Origin: Ascaris suum | Lineage: Eukaryota > Nematoda > Chromadorea > Rhabditida > Ascarididae | Assembly: GCA_013433145.1 (NCBI GenBank) | Contig: CM024168.1 | Location: 1,488,001 to 1,552,000 of the forward strand | Length of the DNA: 64,000 nucleotides | Direction of reading: 5' to 3' | In this document: piece after piece, positions 43,982 to 56,800 of the stretch | Numbering within the stretch: position 1 is the first letter of the stretch | Layout of the letters: each line of letters opens with the position of its first letter | The notes under the pieces: generated by a model | The model's input: only the letters and a program-made list of their open reading frames with translations | The model's database searches: none | What the model was told of the DNA's origin: nothing | Program-made: the position numbers and the translations under genes

Positions 43982-44871
43982 CTTCTCCACTTCCAAGTAG
44001 TTCTCATCTGTTCGTCTGTGGTTATATTTGTAAAGATTTCGATAACAACGATTTTAAACTGTGCACAAAGTGATGTGAATCCCGAAGCACTTTTGTATTT
44101 GTGCTATAAATATCGAAAATCCTTTAACTAAATGTTAACGTTCATAGCAATTGTGTGATAAATTCATTGCAATCGATTCAAATCGAACGATTTTTTCGTA
44201 ATAAAATTGCAAATTCACTTATGAATTCAGTTATTGCTGTGAGGATATTCCAAGTGAATTCAATTGTTTCTCATAGAAAGTAATCACTTTTGCTTAAATT
44301 GACACTATCCATAAAAACAAGGATATTCAACGTGCAGAAAGATCTATATCAGTCTAATATAAGAGTCATAATATCATCTATGTGCGCATAGAGACTTGCT
44401 GCGATCTGATTTTATATGAACTCAGAGGGGTTTTTTTTTAAATTTTGGGCTTATGCGTTCAATTGTTTTCCCAAAAAATTCACAAATTAGTCCATCATTT
44501 TTGAATGTTCAATATATTTTATACGAGAATTAACCCTATCGAGTTCTACCCAAAATTCGCAAATATTCTCATCAACTAATCAAATAATTTTCACAAATGA
44601 CAGATCAATACGAACCGCACTGAAAATAATAAAAATACTATTTAAAACAAGGAAACCCAACAATCATCAATTGCCGGTATTCAATTTAGAATATCCTCGA
44701 GCAGTTCTTTTATTTTAAAGTTATTATTGAGCCGACTTATGTGTGTGTATGTATATGTGCGTATCTTCAAGTACTTTTGTCCTCTATGCAGGCGTTATTG
44801 TTTTTTTCCTTCAAAGAAAAAAGAGAAATTAGTGGTTTGGTTTTTTTTTTGCAGGAGTATGGTTGGCGCAT

Positions 44872-47800
44872 ATGGATCGTGATCAGTCACAACTTCGTCC
44901 GAGTTGTTCACTTTCAGTTCTCAATCAACGCCAACTGACAGTGGTACGCTCATCGAAAAGCTCCGATAATCTTCATCGTGTTACACTAGCAACAAGTCCA
45001 CCATCGTCTCGAAAATCCTCAATTTTTTCACTTAGGTGAGTATAATTAATTTCATCACAAATGACAACTTTATTTAATGATCTCGGTGATTTATTTATTC
45101 GATAAAGAAATAGACGTGCTAATTTTATAAGATCAGAACCCAGATACCGTTCACTAAAAGTTAATTTTCTATCATTTTTTGATTACTTCTGATTGATCTG
45201 GTAATGTTGGTGCTCGTCAGGTAACATCTGTTAGCTTGCCTATTTAAGTAGCTTTCACCAGAGTCGGTTAATCGCCAAATAGGGCAATCAATTGAATTTT
45301 GTTTCGTTGATCGAATTCATCTTTAAGATCGATTTAATTTTACACAACTCATATTCAATCTATATATTAGGTTTGTCTAGAATTCTTCTCAAATTCACTA
45401 ATCTCAACTATTTCTAAAAGCATTATTAGTATTTTTATGATATACCATAGACCTGATGCTAATTAACATTGGTGCTAATTAAAAAACTATTATTGAGCGT
45501 AGAATAGAGTTAATGAGGTCTAAAAGAGAACAGTTATATCGTCGACGATCTTACTGCTATTGAAAGTTGGTTGTTTTGAATTTTTTTTTTTTAAATTGTG
45601 AATTTCAGTCGATTTCTCGAAATTTTCGTAAATAATTTTTGAAAAATTTTTAAATCTATCGGCGCAAATTTTTCTTGGAAATTCTATTATTTATATTTAA
45701 TTATCGTAGATTATTTTATTCTTTTAATTTTATTCGTTTAATAAAAAGTTTTTTCTTGGAAATTATTTAATATTTATTCATTTAATAATTATCGCAGAAA
45801 ATGGAAAATAATTAGCGATATTTTGCTGATCGTAACTCAATGATGCAATTTATATTCGTTGCTATATTTCATCCTCATGTTGGGATATTTTCTTAAGTTT
45901 TTCTTTATTGATTTATTGTCGCTAGTTATGTCTAAAGTTGAGCATTTGTTTATATAGAGATTGCAGAAGTAATGATTACTACTTAAAGAATAGTGTATAA
46001 TTTCAGGTTGCACATAATTTGCATATTCAAGTATGAATATCAAATTAGACTTTCAGACGTTTCATTGTATTTGCCCTCCTTATATAACCGTTACCATCTT
46101 ATAGTAATATAGAAGTCGACAATAGATAATCTCCTCCGTAGTTATTGAAAAAGAGAGTTTCTTAAAAGAGAAATTCTAACGTAAACGGAGACAAATTAAG
46201 TGGCACACTGAAACGTAATATAAGAACATCGAGAATCTAATCTTACAACGCAAATCATTAGTCGTTTTGTTAGCTTATCCTGGAAGCCGATCTGAGGATG
46301 AAGTAAATAGATTCGACAATTCCTTAAATAAGCCATCTGAAATTGTATTGGTGAGTGAAAACTTTCGCCATAATGGCTGCTGCATCTTTTCTCTTTCTTC
46401 GGTATGCTTATTGTCGAATGTTCACAACAATTTCAAAAGATGATTTTTTTTCAGTAGTACAGTAGAATGTTGGTAAATTGGGATCTTTCGATATTGATAA
46501 GTCGCTGATTAGTTTATCGCTTATCAATTTGATGCTTATCACATTCTTCAATGTACCATTTCGAAAAAACTAAAGGAATTTTGTGGTTAAGTATTACGAT
46601 TTAAAGTTGTTGAGTTTAAAATAATCTAAAAATTTTTCTAATTCATTCATAGTCTATAATGAAAAGTTTTTTATGACATAATCTTCAGTGAAGATTTGAG
46701 AAAGATTAAAGATCATCTCAAGCAGAACGCTTTCATTGAAATATAGAATATTCAAATGCGTATAGGGTATTATATTTAAGAAATTACGGTACTACAATTT
46801 TTCGAATTGCTTTGAGGAAATGCCTCTAATAGTTGCTTTAATTTTATATAAACCAAATGCATCTATAATTTCAATTTTAGTGCGGATATATGGAGAATAC
46901 TCGCCTACAAGTATTAACTAAATGAGCTTTACTTACTTTGCCGACTGACTGCCTCCGAGAGTTTAGATGCCTGCTATATTTGGCGAGCCTAATACTATTA
47001 ATTACCAGTATCCAGACAATCCTCCTAGAAGTTCCACTCCTTGAGTATCACTTGTATTTCTTTTTGCGGTTGACTTACTATCGTCTTGCTAAATGAGCAT
47101 AAATATGCATAACTTCCAAGGGTTAACATTTCTCTCTTTCTTCCCTCCCCTCGCTCAACCTCTTCACATATAACAGACATTATATGCAAAATTTGCTATT
47201 ATTTGAAATGAGTCTTGCTGCAAATTTCAAGATTATAGGAGATCTCGAAAGAGTGATAAGTCGAAGAAAAGCGAAAGATGCGAGAATATTCGAGAGCAAT
47301 CTCAAGATCGAGAGAAACTGAAAAATGTGATTACCGGCGCCGCTGAAATGTCGGCAACAAATGGCGATACGATGGCATTTTCTTGGCACTCTAACCTAAG
47401 CTCATCTAGGTAAAAAGTTTGTATCGCGAACCTTTCCCACTTCATTTCGACGTTTATATATCATCATTATGTTTTCCATGCTGCAGGTAGTCTTATGCAA
47501 ATGCGGGGAAACTTCCAGAGGTTGGAGAAAAAAATTATGCTTTCAGCGTCGACATTTTCAAATTTCAACCTATTTGATTTCCCGCTCCCTATCCAACTTT
47601 CATGCTTTGGCATTCCTGAAAAAGCAATACTCGCTAAGTATCGATGGTATAAGGCATTGCTCCGTGATTTCTAAGATTCTTCTATGAGTTCGGTTCTCGA
47701 ACCGACATTTACAAATTATAATCATTCTCAGCATTTCAAGCTTATTTAGCTGAAATCGTTTTTTTTTTGTCGTTAAGCGTCATTCGTTTCCCAAATCAAA

Positions 47801-50800
47801 ATGGAGCATACTCAAAGATATTTGAAAAAGACTTTTCGGCTGAGAGAGAAAGAAAAATTGCTCAACTCTATCGAAGTGCAATTTCTAGAGGTTTATTGTT
47901 TTCGATGATACTTAAGTTGCAAAGTCAATACGGCAAAGGAAAGGAAAAACTATGAAAGAGTCGGACAAAACGGTAAATTTATCGAAAATCACATGGATAG
48001 AATTTGTCTTGAAATAGAACGCATTGGTTTTTTTTTTTTCAAATTTAATTTTACTAGCAATATGTTTATGAGTACAAAATGTTTGCTAAGTGTTTTTTGC
48101 CATATTTTTGACCGAAATACAGGTTAAAAAAAAGCGTTGTTTCGGATGTAATACTAAGCAATGAGACGAAATAGAGGTAACAAACTATTTCCTTTGTTAC
48201 CTTTTCGCCACTGATTAATCTACAACTAAGATTTCATTTGTTGAGTTATACCATATTATCAGAAGCTGTAATAATTTAATCCTCAAGTTTTATCGAGGCG
48301 ATGCTTTATGGCTCGATTATCCTTCAGTCGACTTTGCGCTCTTATCCTCGTTGAATGCGAACAACTCAATTTTCTTTTTCTTCTCATATCTACTCCATTT
48401 TCATATCGTCGTTGCATTTCGAATTTGCATACTGAAGTTTTTGCGCGCATTTTTCCTTTGTTTTTTAAAATTGAGATTTTTTTGCGCGAAAAAATCATTC
48501 AAAAATGCTGCGTTTTTTGCAAAAAATACTTTTAATTCCTCATTGCTTCGTTTTTTTTTCTCCGATCATTCAGTAACATTTTCTTACGTCTCCGCTTGAA
48601 AAAATATTAGAAAGTCAAAAATTGCTTTTAAAGTAATTGAAGGTTCAAAGTTCAATTGTGCTATTTTTCTAATGCTATTATTACACACATTTCTTTGAAA
48701 GTATAGCTTCTTTTTTCCCTAATAAATAATTCGGCTGCAAATGCATTGTGAATGCTTGTGAAATTGGACTTGAAAATATATCTTCATCCAGTGACACCAT
48801 AGTCTCATATAATTCTCTGTAGTTTGCAATAGCAATATCTTCATTGTTGTGTAGCATTCATATTCGTGATGATAATGCCCAAGGGGGTCGCTTGGACGCA
48901 TTGTTTGATTGACAACATGGCGTGCATTATTCAGCATGACTTCACTCAAAATCAACGTGCAGAGCATTTCTCGAAAATATGCATTGCACAACGATTCACC
49001 TCCTTCAGGAAAGCATTCCGCTAGCCGTTTCTCTCGGAAGTCTCGGCTTCGTTTTATCTCTCCGTTCAGGAATTTGCGATGAAAAAAAAAAGCCGAAGAA
49101 TTTTACACTCTTAGCTTATTTAGCTTTTTTATTTTCATATTTACTTATATCAGCTAAAATGTTGCTTCTTTTTGGTCTCGATTGTCTGTAATCCGTGTAT
49201 GAAATGAGTTTATTTTGATAATGAGCAAGCTTATCCAGAAGAAAACAATTTCTTATGAAATAAATCACTTTTTTTACGTTTCAGCGCATATTATCATTTC
49301 TAAAGAGTCGTCTCATAATTTTGCACATTTATCAGCATTCTTCCAAATTTACGCTCATTTTCATTGCAATTATGTTGAGCATTTGTTTTGTTCTCTGTTG
49401 TTCACCATATGCGCTCTAAAGTGTACGCTTATTCAACCGCTAACCTATATTTGCTATTATTTCTAGACGAAACCTCTCACAATTTTCATAGAAAACTGAA
49501 AATAGAACCGATTTTTCCTTTCACATATAAGAATGCGTTTCGAGTTTAGCTTTGCTTTACTAAAAGAACTAATCTCTACGGGAATAACAGTTGTATTGTC
49601 CATTAAAAAGTAATTTAAAAGCTAATCTTTTTGTGATTCCATTTATAATAGAAAAGAAATAAAAGGAACAAATAATGCAAAGGGCAATAAGAATCGAATT
49701 TCGATGTTTTATCTATGCGCGTTCATATTTTTTGTTTTTTTTTCCCCCTCCCCCCTCCCCATCTTTCTTTTCCTTCATATCGTTTTATTATCTTATCTGA
49801 GCATCGGTATAAGGAACATCGAATCACAGCGTGACAACAAAAGACATTCCAATATATTTATTATTATTTTTGCCTTCAAAGAAGTAACTTATCTTAGTAA
49901 AGAGTAACTATGTTTATGAAGTATAAAATTAGCGATATAAATATATTTATAGGGGTATTTTCAATTTACTTCGGCCATCACGTTCTCGCTCCTCCAACAA
50001 CAACACACTTGTTTGTGCTCGTCCTGATCCGTGCTGTTCTTCTTCCTCAGACACTAAGTAAGTCTTGAAAATGAACAATTCAACTCTATCGCATCTAAAA
50101 TGCAACACTAAAAGCGTGTAAAATCTTTACAATTAGAGCTTAACAAGAGAATATGATTGGGAAACCTAGACATAGCTTAGAATTTCTTCTTTATTATGGA
50201 TATTTTTTTCATTCAAACATATGTAGAGAGAAAGAAAAACAACTATTAGCTTATAGTTAAAGTCATATTAGAATATAGAGTTTTTATGGGTACAAAGTCA
50301 TCGGTATATAAAGGCTATAAAGTAAAGTTTGCAGACGTTTTTATGAAGCATTTTATCAATGTGAGATTTTGATGTTGCATAACTTTTTCAATTCTCTTAT
50401 AAGTGCGACATAGTTGAAAATTTAGAGAGGCGTTAAGTTCATCAGAAGGAGCGCGTAGTTCTTCGGCGCATCGAAGACGAAGACCACGCTCAGCTCATTA
50501 CGATCCTAATTCGCTGGTGCTCTTTCCTGAACGGGTAAGTGAAAATCCACTTAAATATTGATAGCATATCGAGTAAATAAACTGGCAGCTGATCACCGTT
50601 GGGGAAGATGAATGAACGAAGGCTTTTGCATAAGCAAATTGAAAGTGTCAAATTTCTGCTAAAATATTGAAATTTTCTTTTTTCAAATGCTTACTTGCCC
50701 GTATGTGTAAGTTATGCCAAAAATATCCTCCCGAGCTCGAATAATGGCCGATAAGTGAATAAATGTTTTTTGTTATGATTTTGCACCACTCACGATTCCC

Positions 50801-53800
50801 AACTTTTTTTTTTTAATAAGTAATAATAATGAGCTTTTTTATATATTCATAGTGGAAAACGTAGATGTGAATTAATGCTGTATCTATAAAAACAGTCTTA
50901 ATTCCTCACCAAATCAACATAACAGCCGTTATTGTTTGTTTCAGTATTTTATTGTGAAATATATCGCTCGTTTACTCAAAGAATGCCTCTTGCAGCGCAA
51001 TAGCGAATTTTTTTTTTTTTTGTTGTACTTTTTTGACGTTAACGCCAAGGAATATCCATCATAGTTTTTTTTAAAATTTGATTGATATGGAATGTTTGCA
51101 CGCCGGAAATAGTATTACAGTGATGACTTGCAATAATTCATCAATATGCTAAACGGCTTTTTCTCGATGGCTTAATTGCTTTTAATAGCAATTTTTTTTT
51201 GAAAAAAAGAGGTAACAAATTATCATTGGGCGTTCAGGTTACGCTAGTAATAAAACACCTTAATAATAATAATTTCACGTTTTCAAAATGCAATAATTTT
51301 TTTAAAATGTGAGCATAAAGGATAAAATTTTTGAAGTATTTAATATTCATGGTGAATTTAATGCAGACTATTTTCATAGAGCCTGCTTGAGGCATCCTGA
51401 GAACCGCTTTTTTTTTAAAAATTTCATTTGTGGTTATTCATCGGTATTGGGAATGCCGATGAAATGTATTGGTGGATAATCGTTTGCCGTGGAATCGAGG
51501 TTATTTTTGTCCGAGTATCCATGAAAATCTTATCAAACATCGATAAGTCTAGAAATGTTGTTAATCTCGCCGTGCTTCCAACTGACGACCAAAAATAACA
51601 AATTTGAGAAATTATTTATGCATTAAGCTGTGCTATGTGCTTAGCAAGCAGATTGCTAAAATATTGTGTCTGTACGTTCACTTATTACCGTGACGCCGTC
51701 GATATGTCTGTGGGTCGTATGTTTGTATGTATTTGGCCATAGAATGCGATCAACTGCGCATTTGACTAGAGTTCACTGCGTCGGTCGGCAGTCCACTTGG
51801 TTGGCTAGCAGATCAAAAAATTATAACTCCTGCTGCGAATCCGCATGTCGGGTGGAACAATTTCGATGAAAATTTATTTGCACGGATGATTCAATGCCGC
51901 TTGAATTGATCAATCGAATGCGAACGAAAACTTGAGTGATCAATACGTTTGCACCATTTTTAAAAGGCAAACGTTTTTTGAGAACTTTTTAAAATTTTAT
52001 GCAAATTTTCTTCGGTTTCAGCTATAATTTTTATATATTTGCAAACCAATCAGCGCGGCAATCTCTGAATAAATATTTAGTTACACATATTTGTTATATA
52101 TCTAATGTTTTGATGAGTTTTCAATTGAATCAACGATTAAAATCTCGGTTACAGGAAATGCCTATTCAGAATATCAATGAACTCTATAAAAGGATAGAAA
52201 AACTTGGCGAAGGTAGCTATGCGGTTGTTTATAAAAGTGAAAGCAGGTGTGCATTTTTTTTAAATTTTTACCTATAAATATGCGATATTAATTAAACATA
52301 AGCATTCAACGTAACACATTTCAACCATTTATATGAAGACAAAGTTCACCTAATTATTGCATAGAAGGAATAATTTTTCAAACGTAAAATGAAGCGTAAA
52401 TTCTCGAGGTTATTAATTAAGCTGGAAATTGGTTGGATTGGAAAACTTGAAGAGGTGGAGAATTGGTTGGAGAAAAAAATTTAGAGAATTGGACACATAT
52501 AAATATACTTCAATAAAAATTCCACGGTTGAAGAAATATAATTGAATGCATTAGCACAAGATTACTGATTACTTTAGAAATAAATGGACTTAACACTGGA
52601 CGGAATGAGACAGGAAAAAAAGAAGAGGCGACAATGGGAAAGAAATGAATGGTTGTATGGGGGATAGTTAAGCAATGAATTGCCCTCTTTTGGCTAGCGA
52701 ATTAAAAGATTATATCTTGGCTAAGCATTTTAAGTGATATTTTTCTAAATATTTGGTACATTTTATTCGCTTAATAAACCGAATAACTCTTAAGGGCTGA
52801 TGGTACAATCGTAGCGCTGAAAGAAATCAAACTTCATAGTCAAGAGGGACTTCCGTTTACGGCAATCAGAGAAGGTAAATTACTGAATACTTTAGCAAAA
52901 ATGAAGCATCAATTGAGCGTTTATAAATGAATCCATTTAAAATTCTATCAATTTGTTGAGTAAATGAATCGCAAATAAACTCTGCAAAAGCGCGAACCTA
53001 AAAGGTGGAAAAATTATCCATATTATTGTGAAAGTTTACATTATGCACTCATGAGAGCATATAGATGTTTTGTTAAATTTTATTCATATTGTAATTAGAA
53101 TGCGGCGTTTCGCTCATTTTTATATTGTCTAAATTTTTGAGCATATTTGCAATTTTTTTAGACGTATTGACGTTCGCATTTTTATAGTTCGGCTTATAAT
53201 ACTTTGTGATTAATTTTTAATGCTTAACGTGTGATGAAATGACATTGCATTAGTGTGTGTTTTAGCTATCGTATTGCTAATATGGCTGCCGAGAGTCTTT
53301 TCCCTTAAAATAGCTTTAGGGACCCTGACTGAATTCGAGATCACTCGAGCTAGAAAAATTGACCTCTTTCTGCCTCTTTCTATCAAATGTTGAAATAACA
53401 GCATCCTCCTATCATCATATCCAAAGCTGATAGGTGGAACCTTGCTTCCAACTTTCATTAATTCCCTACGCATCGTTAAGACTTACGAGACGAGACATAT
53501 GTCATTTATTTACTCATTGATTTTAACATCTGAAGGAGGGAAAGGATAAAAAATATGTGAGCATAAACAGTAGAAACGAGGAAAGCTTTCACAAAGCTAC
53601 AATTTAGGCTAAAAGACGTTTAATTATGTTACGCTAAGAGGCAGTATTTTCGTTACATTGCTGTCGTTCTGATATTCGTATGGGCTCATAGCGTATCTTT
53701 TGCAATTTCATGTGCATATTCATCATTGAATGCGTTGCACTTAGAAGGTTTTCACTGATCGTGCTGTGGATAAAATCTGATAATATCAGGGCTATCACTT

Positions 53801-56800
53801 GTTCATATGCAAGTTGTTCGTCGAATTTAGCATTATCCGTTACATCCGCTGTCCATCTTTAAATTTTCTATCTTATAACTCCAAGAGTTTAAGCAAGCGC
53901 CTTCGTCATAAAACCTTCAGATGTACGAACGACTACTCCTTAGGCCCCAAACATTCGGTATTCGATGTCCACCTCAGTAGAAGAGAAGTCAAGCTTACGA
54001 TCGAACTACACATATAAAACTGATGCGGTTTAATCATTAAATAATTTTTTTTTTTTCAAAATCCACCTCACAATAATCCACGCTTAATATTCCAATTTCA
54101 GTTTGTTATGATTTCAGCGTCATTGCTTCGTGAATTGCGTCACGCGAACATTGTCACCCTACACGATATAGTACACGAGCAGAACTCGCTCATATTTGTC
54201 TTCGAGTATATGGTAATTGTTTATATATGGTAATATGGTAAAATATTATGTAATAGATGATTGTTTAAATATTCTAATATTTAGATATTTTTAATTATTT
54301 ATTTCCTATTCTTAAGCTTTCGTCGATGTGAATAGTTCTCAGTTTTTTTTTTCTTCGACGAACAAAATCCAAAAAAAGAAATTCAACTAGGTAAATACTC
54401 TTTTTAATAGTTTTAATTCCTATCTCACTGGGCAATTAGAAGATAACACTGAATTTGATCAACAGGTTTCCAGATTCTTCATCTAGGAAATGAATGAACA
54501 TTTGCAAGTAAACGATTTCCTGAGAGTTAAAAGAACTTCCGGCATAATCCTTTATGAAACAACTAATGAACGGAGGAGGACACTATTGGGGAATACGTAT
54601 GAATGAAATAGTGAACTAAAAAAAATTACCTGCATCAAGAAAGGAACATTTTTTTTAAAAAATTGAAGCGATGAATTATTGCTCAAAATTTCTATAATGA
54701 GAGATGCGATATTGCTGATTAAATTATTTCCTTAATCTCATATAACCATAGATTAAGTGGATCCTATCCATTGAATTTTAAATTTCTATAATTAAAAAAA
54801 AACGGGTTATTTCAGAAAATGGATCTCAGTAAATATTTGGAAGGATATCGAAATGGTTTGGAGCCAATTCGCGTTAAATTACTTCTTTTTCAACTTCTTC
54901 GTGGTCTTGCATTTTGTCATGAGAAGAAAATATTACATCGGTAATTTTTTCATTATTTTTAATCACAGTTAAAAAAATTTCTCCATATTCTCAAAATTTT
55001 GGAAACTCATTGAGGAAAAAAATCATAATTTCCAGGAAAAAAAACTTGTAAAGGTAATGTCTTTGAAATGAAAAAAAAGCACCTTCTATGAAAAGTCATT
55101 TTAAGCGATTTAATAATTTAGTCGTTTATGCCACCTTCAAGTATTCTTTTAAAGAATAGGAAAGCATGAAAAATATCCATATATTCACTGATTTTCTTGT
55201 CGATTAGATCACAGTATCGAAATATTATTGAAGAAATATTTGTAATTCATTAAGTTTTTTTTTGATCGAGAAATTTTCCTCGGCTGAAATAAATATTATT
55301 TCTTTAATAAACCATTTTTTTTTTATTGAGAAGCTGTCACAATTATTGAAGTTGAGAGCAATCTTCATGTAAAGTGTTTAATGTGAAGATGTGAATGTCA
55401 TGTGAACTGTTTAATGTGGACATGTGAACATCACGTGAAATCTTCACTCGAAATGTAGATCTCATAGATTTTAGTTGAAGTGGGAAATGTGAACTATTTT
55501 ATCGATCATAATAGCATTGTTGTTAAACAAATAAGAAGGTGCGAGAAATGAACTACGATGATCTACTCCTCTTTATATATCGCGAATCAAAGCGCTAACG
55601 TTTTATTGTTTATTCGCAAAGAGTAGAGCATAAGTGGAAAATTGTTTCACGTTTTAAATGATATGATCGCCCATCCTACTGATAGCAAATATAGATAATC
55701 CTATGCTATAGGTCTAGGCAAGCAAATTTCACATTGCACGATATAGGTAGTCAATCGTCCTATACTGTAGATCTAGCCAAACGAATTTCACATTGCAATG
55801 CAGTTTTGGTGCCTTACCGTTCAACTTTAAATAATTTTAAGTATTTAAGTATCATATGCAGTAAAAGTTTAGGCAAAAAAAAGAGTTTAAGTAATCAAGC
55901 AAATATGTTTGCAAATACGTGCATACTACCCTCACCGTATCATAATGAGATTTAAAGATGTAAATGTGCGATTGCGTATAGTATAGTTGAAGTAGTTGAA
56001 ATAAGTAAGTGTTAATTAGCGGTAATAAGTAAATAGTAATTAATGATAATAACTAAATAATACGTGATGCATATGGAAAAAGTCGATGAGTCGTTATTCT
56101 CATATTCGATAATTCGAAAATTAATGGAGTTGTTTGCAGTGATTTAAAACCACAGAATTTACTTCTAAATGAAAATGGCGAATTGAAATTGGCTGATTTT
56201 GGCTTGGCTAGAGCAAAGTCAGTCCCTAGCAGGACATATTCCCATGAAGTCGTCACGTTATGGTTAGTTTTTTGTATTTCTTTGTTTTCCTTAATAATTA
56301 GAGCGCACAAACTTGCTAAAGGTACACAAACGCGTAAATCTGAATAATCTCTCTGTTTTGTAATCTATATTTTTTTTTTTTTGAGAATAACTAAAAGCCG
56401 GAAGTTAGTTGCATATCAAGGATTTGCATAGACGAAGCAACACTATGCCTCAGTTCGATGTGTAGTCTTGCTCATCCATATATGAGCGTGGAATTCTTCA
56501 ATAAAGAATAGTATCCTATCTGCATTTGTTTAATTACAATTTATGCGTTTTTAAGTCCTTTTAGCATTCGATCGATAGACGTTAACTCTTTTAAAGCTTT
56601 ATAACCATATTTAAGTAAGATTCATGTAGCCGATTGCCCACTTATTGGAGAGACCAACCGATAAACATGCTAAAAATAAAATTAGAATATATATGATAGT
56701 CAAACTGATCGTCTATTTTAAGAGTCCCAACTATTACACTAATAGAATTCATCAAATTTTCTCTGCAGGACTCTAAACTACGCTTCTGGGGCAATGCTGG

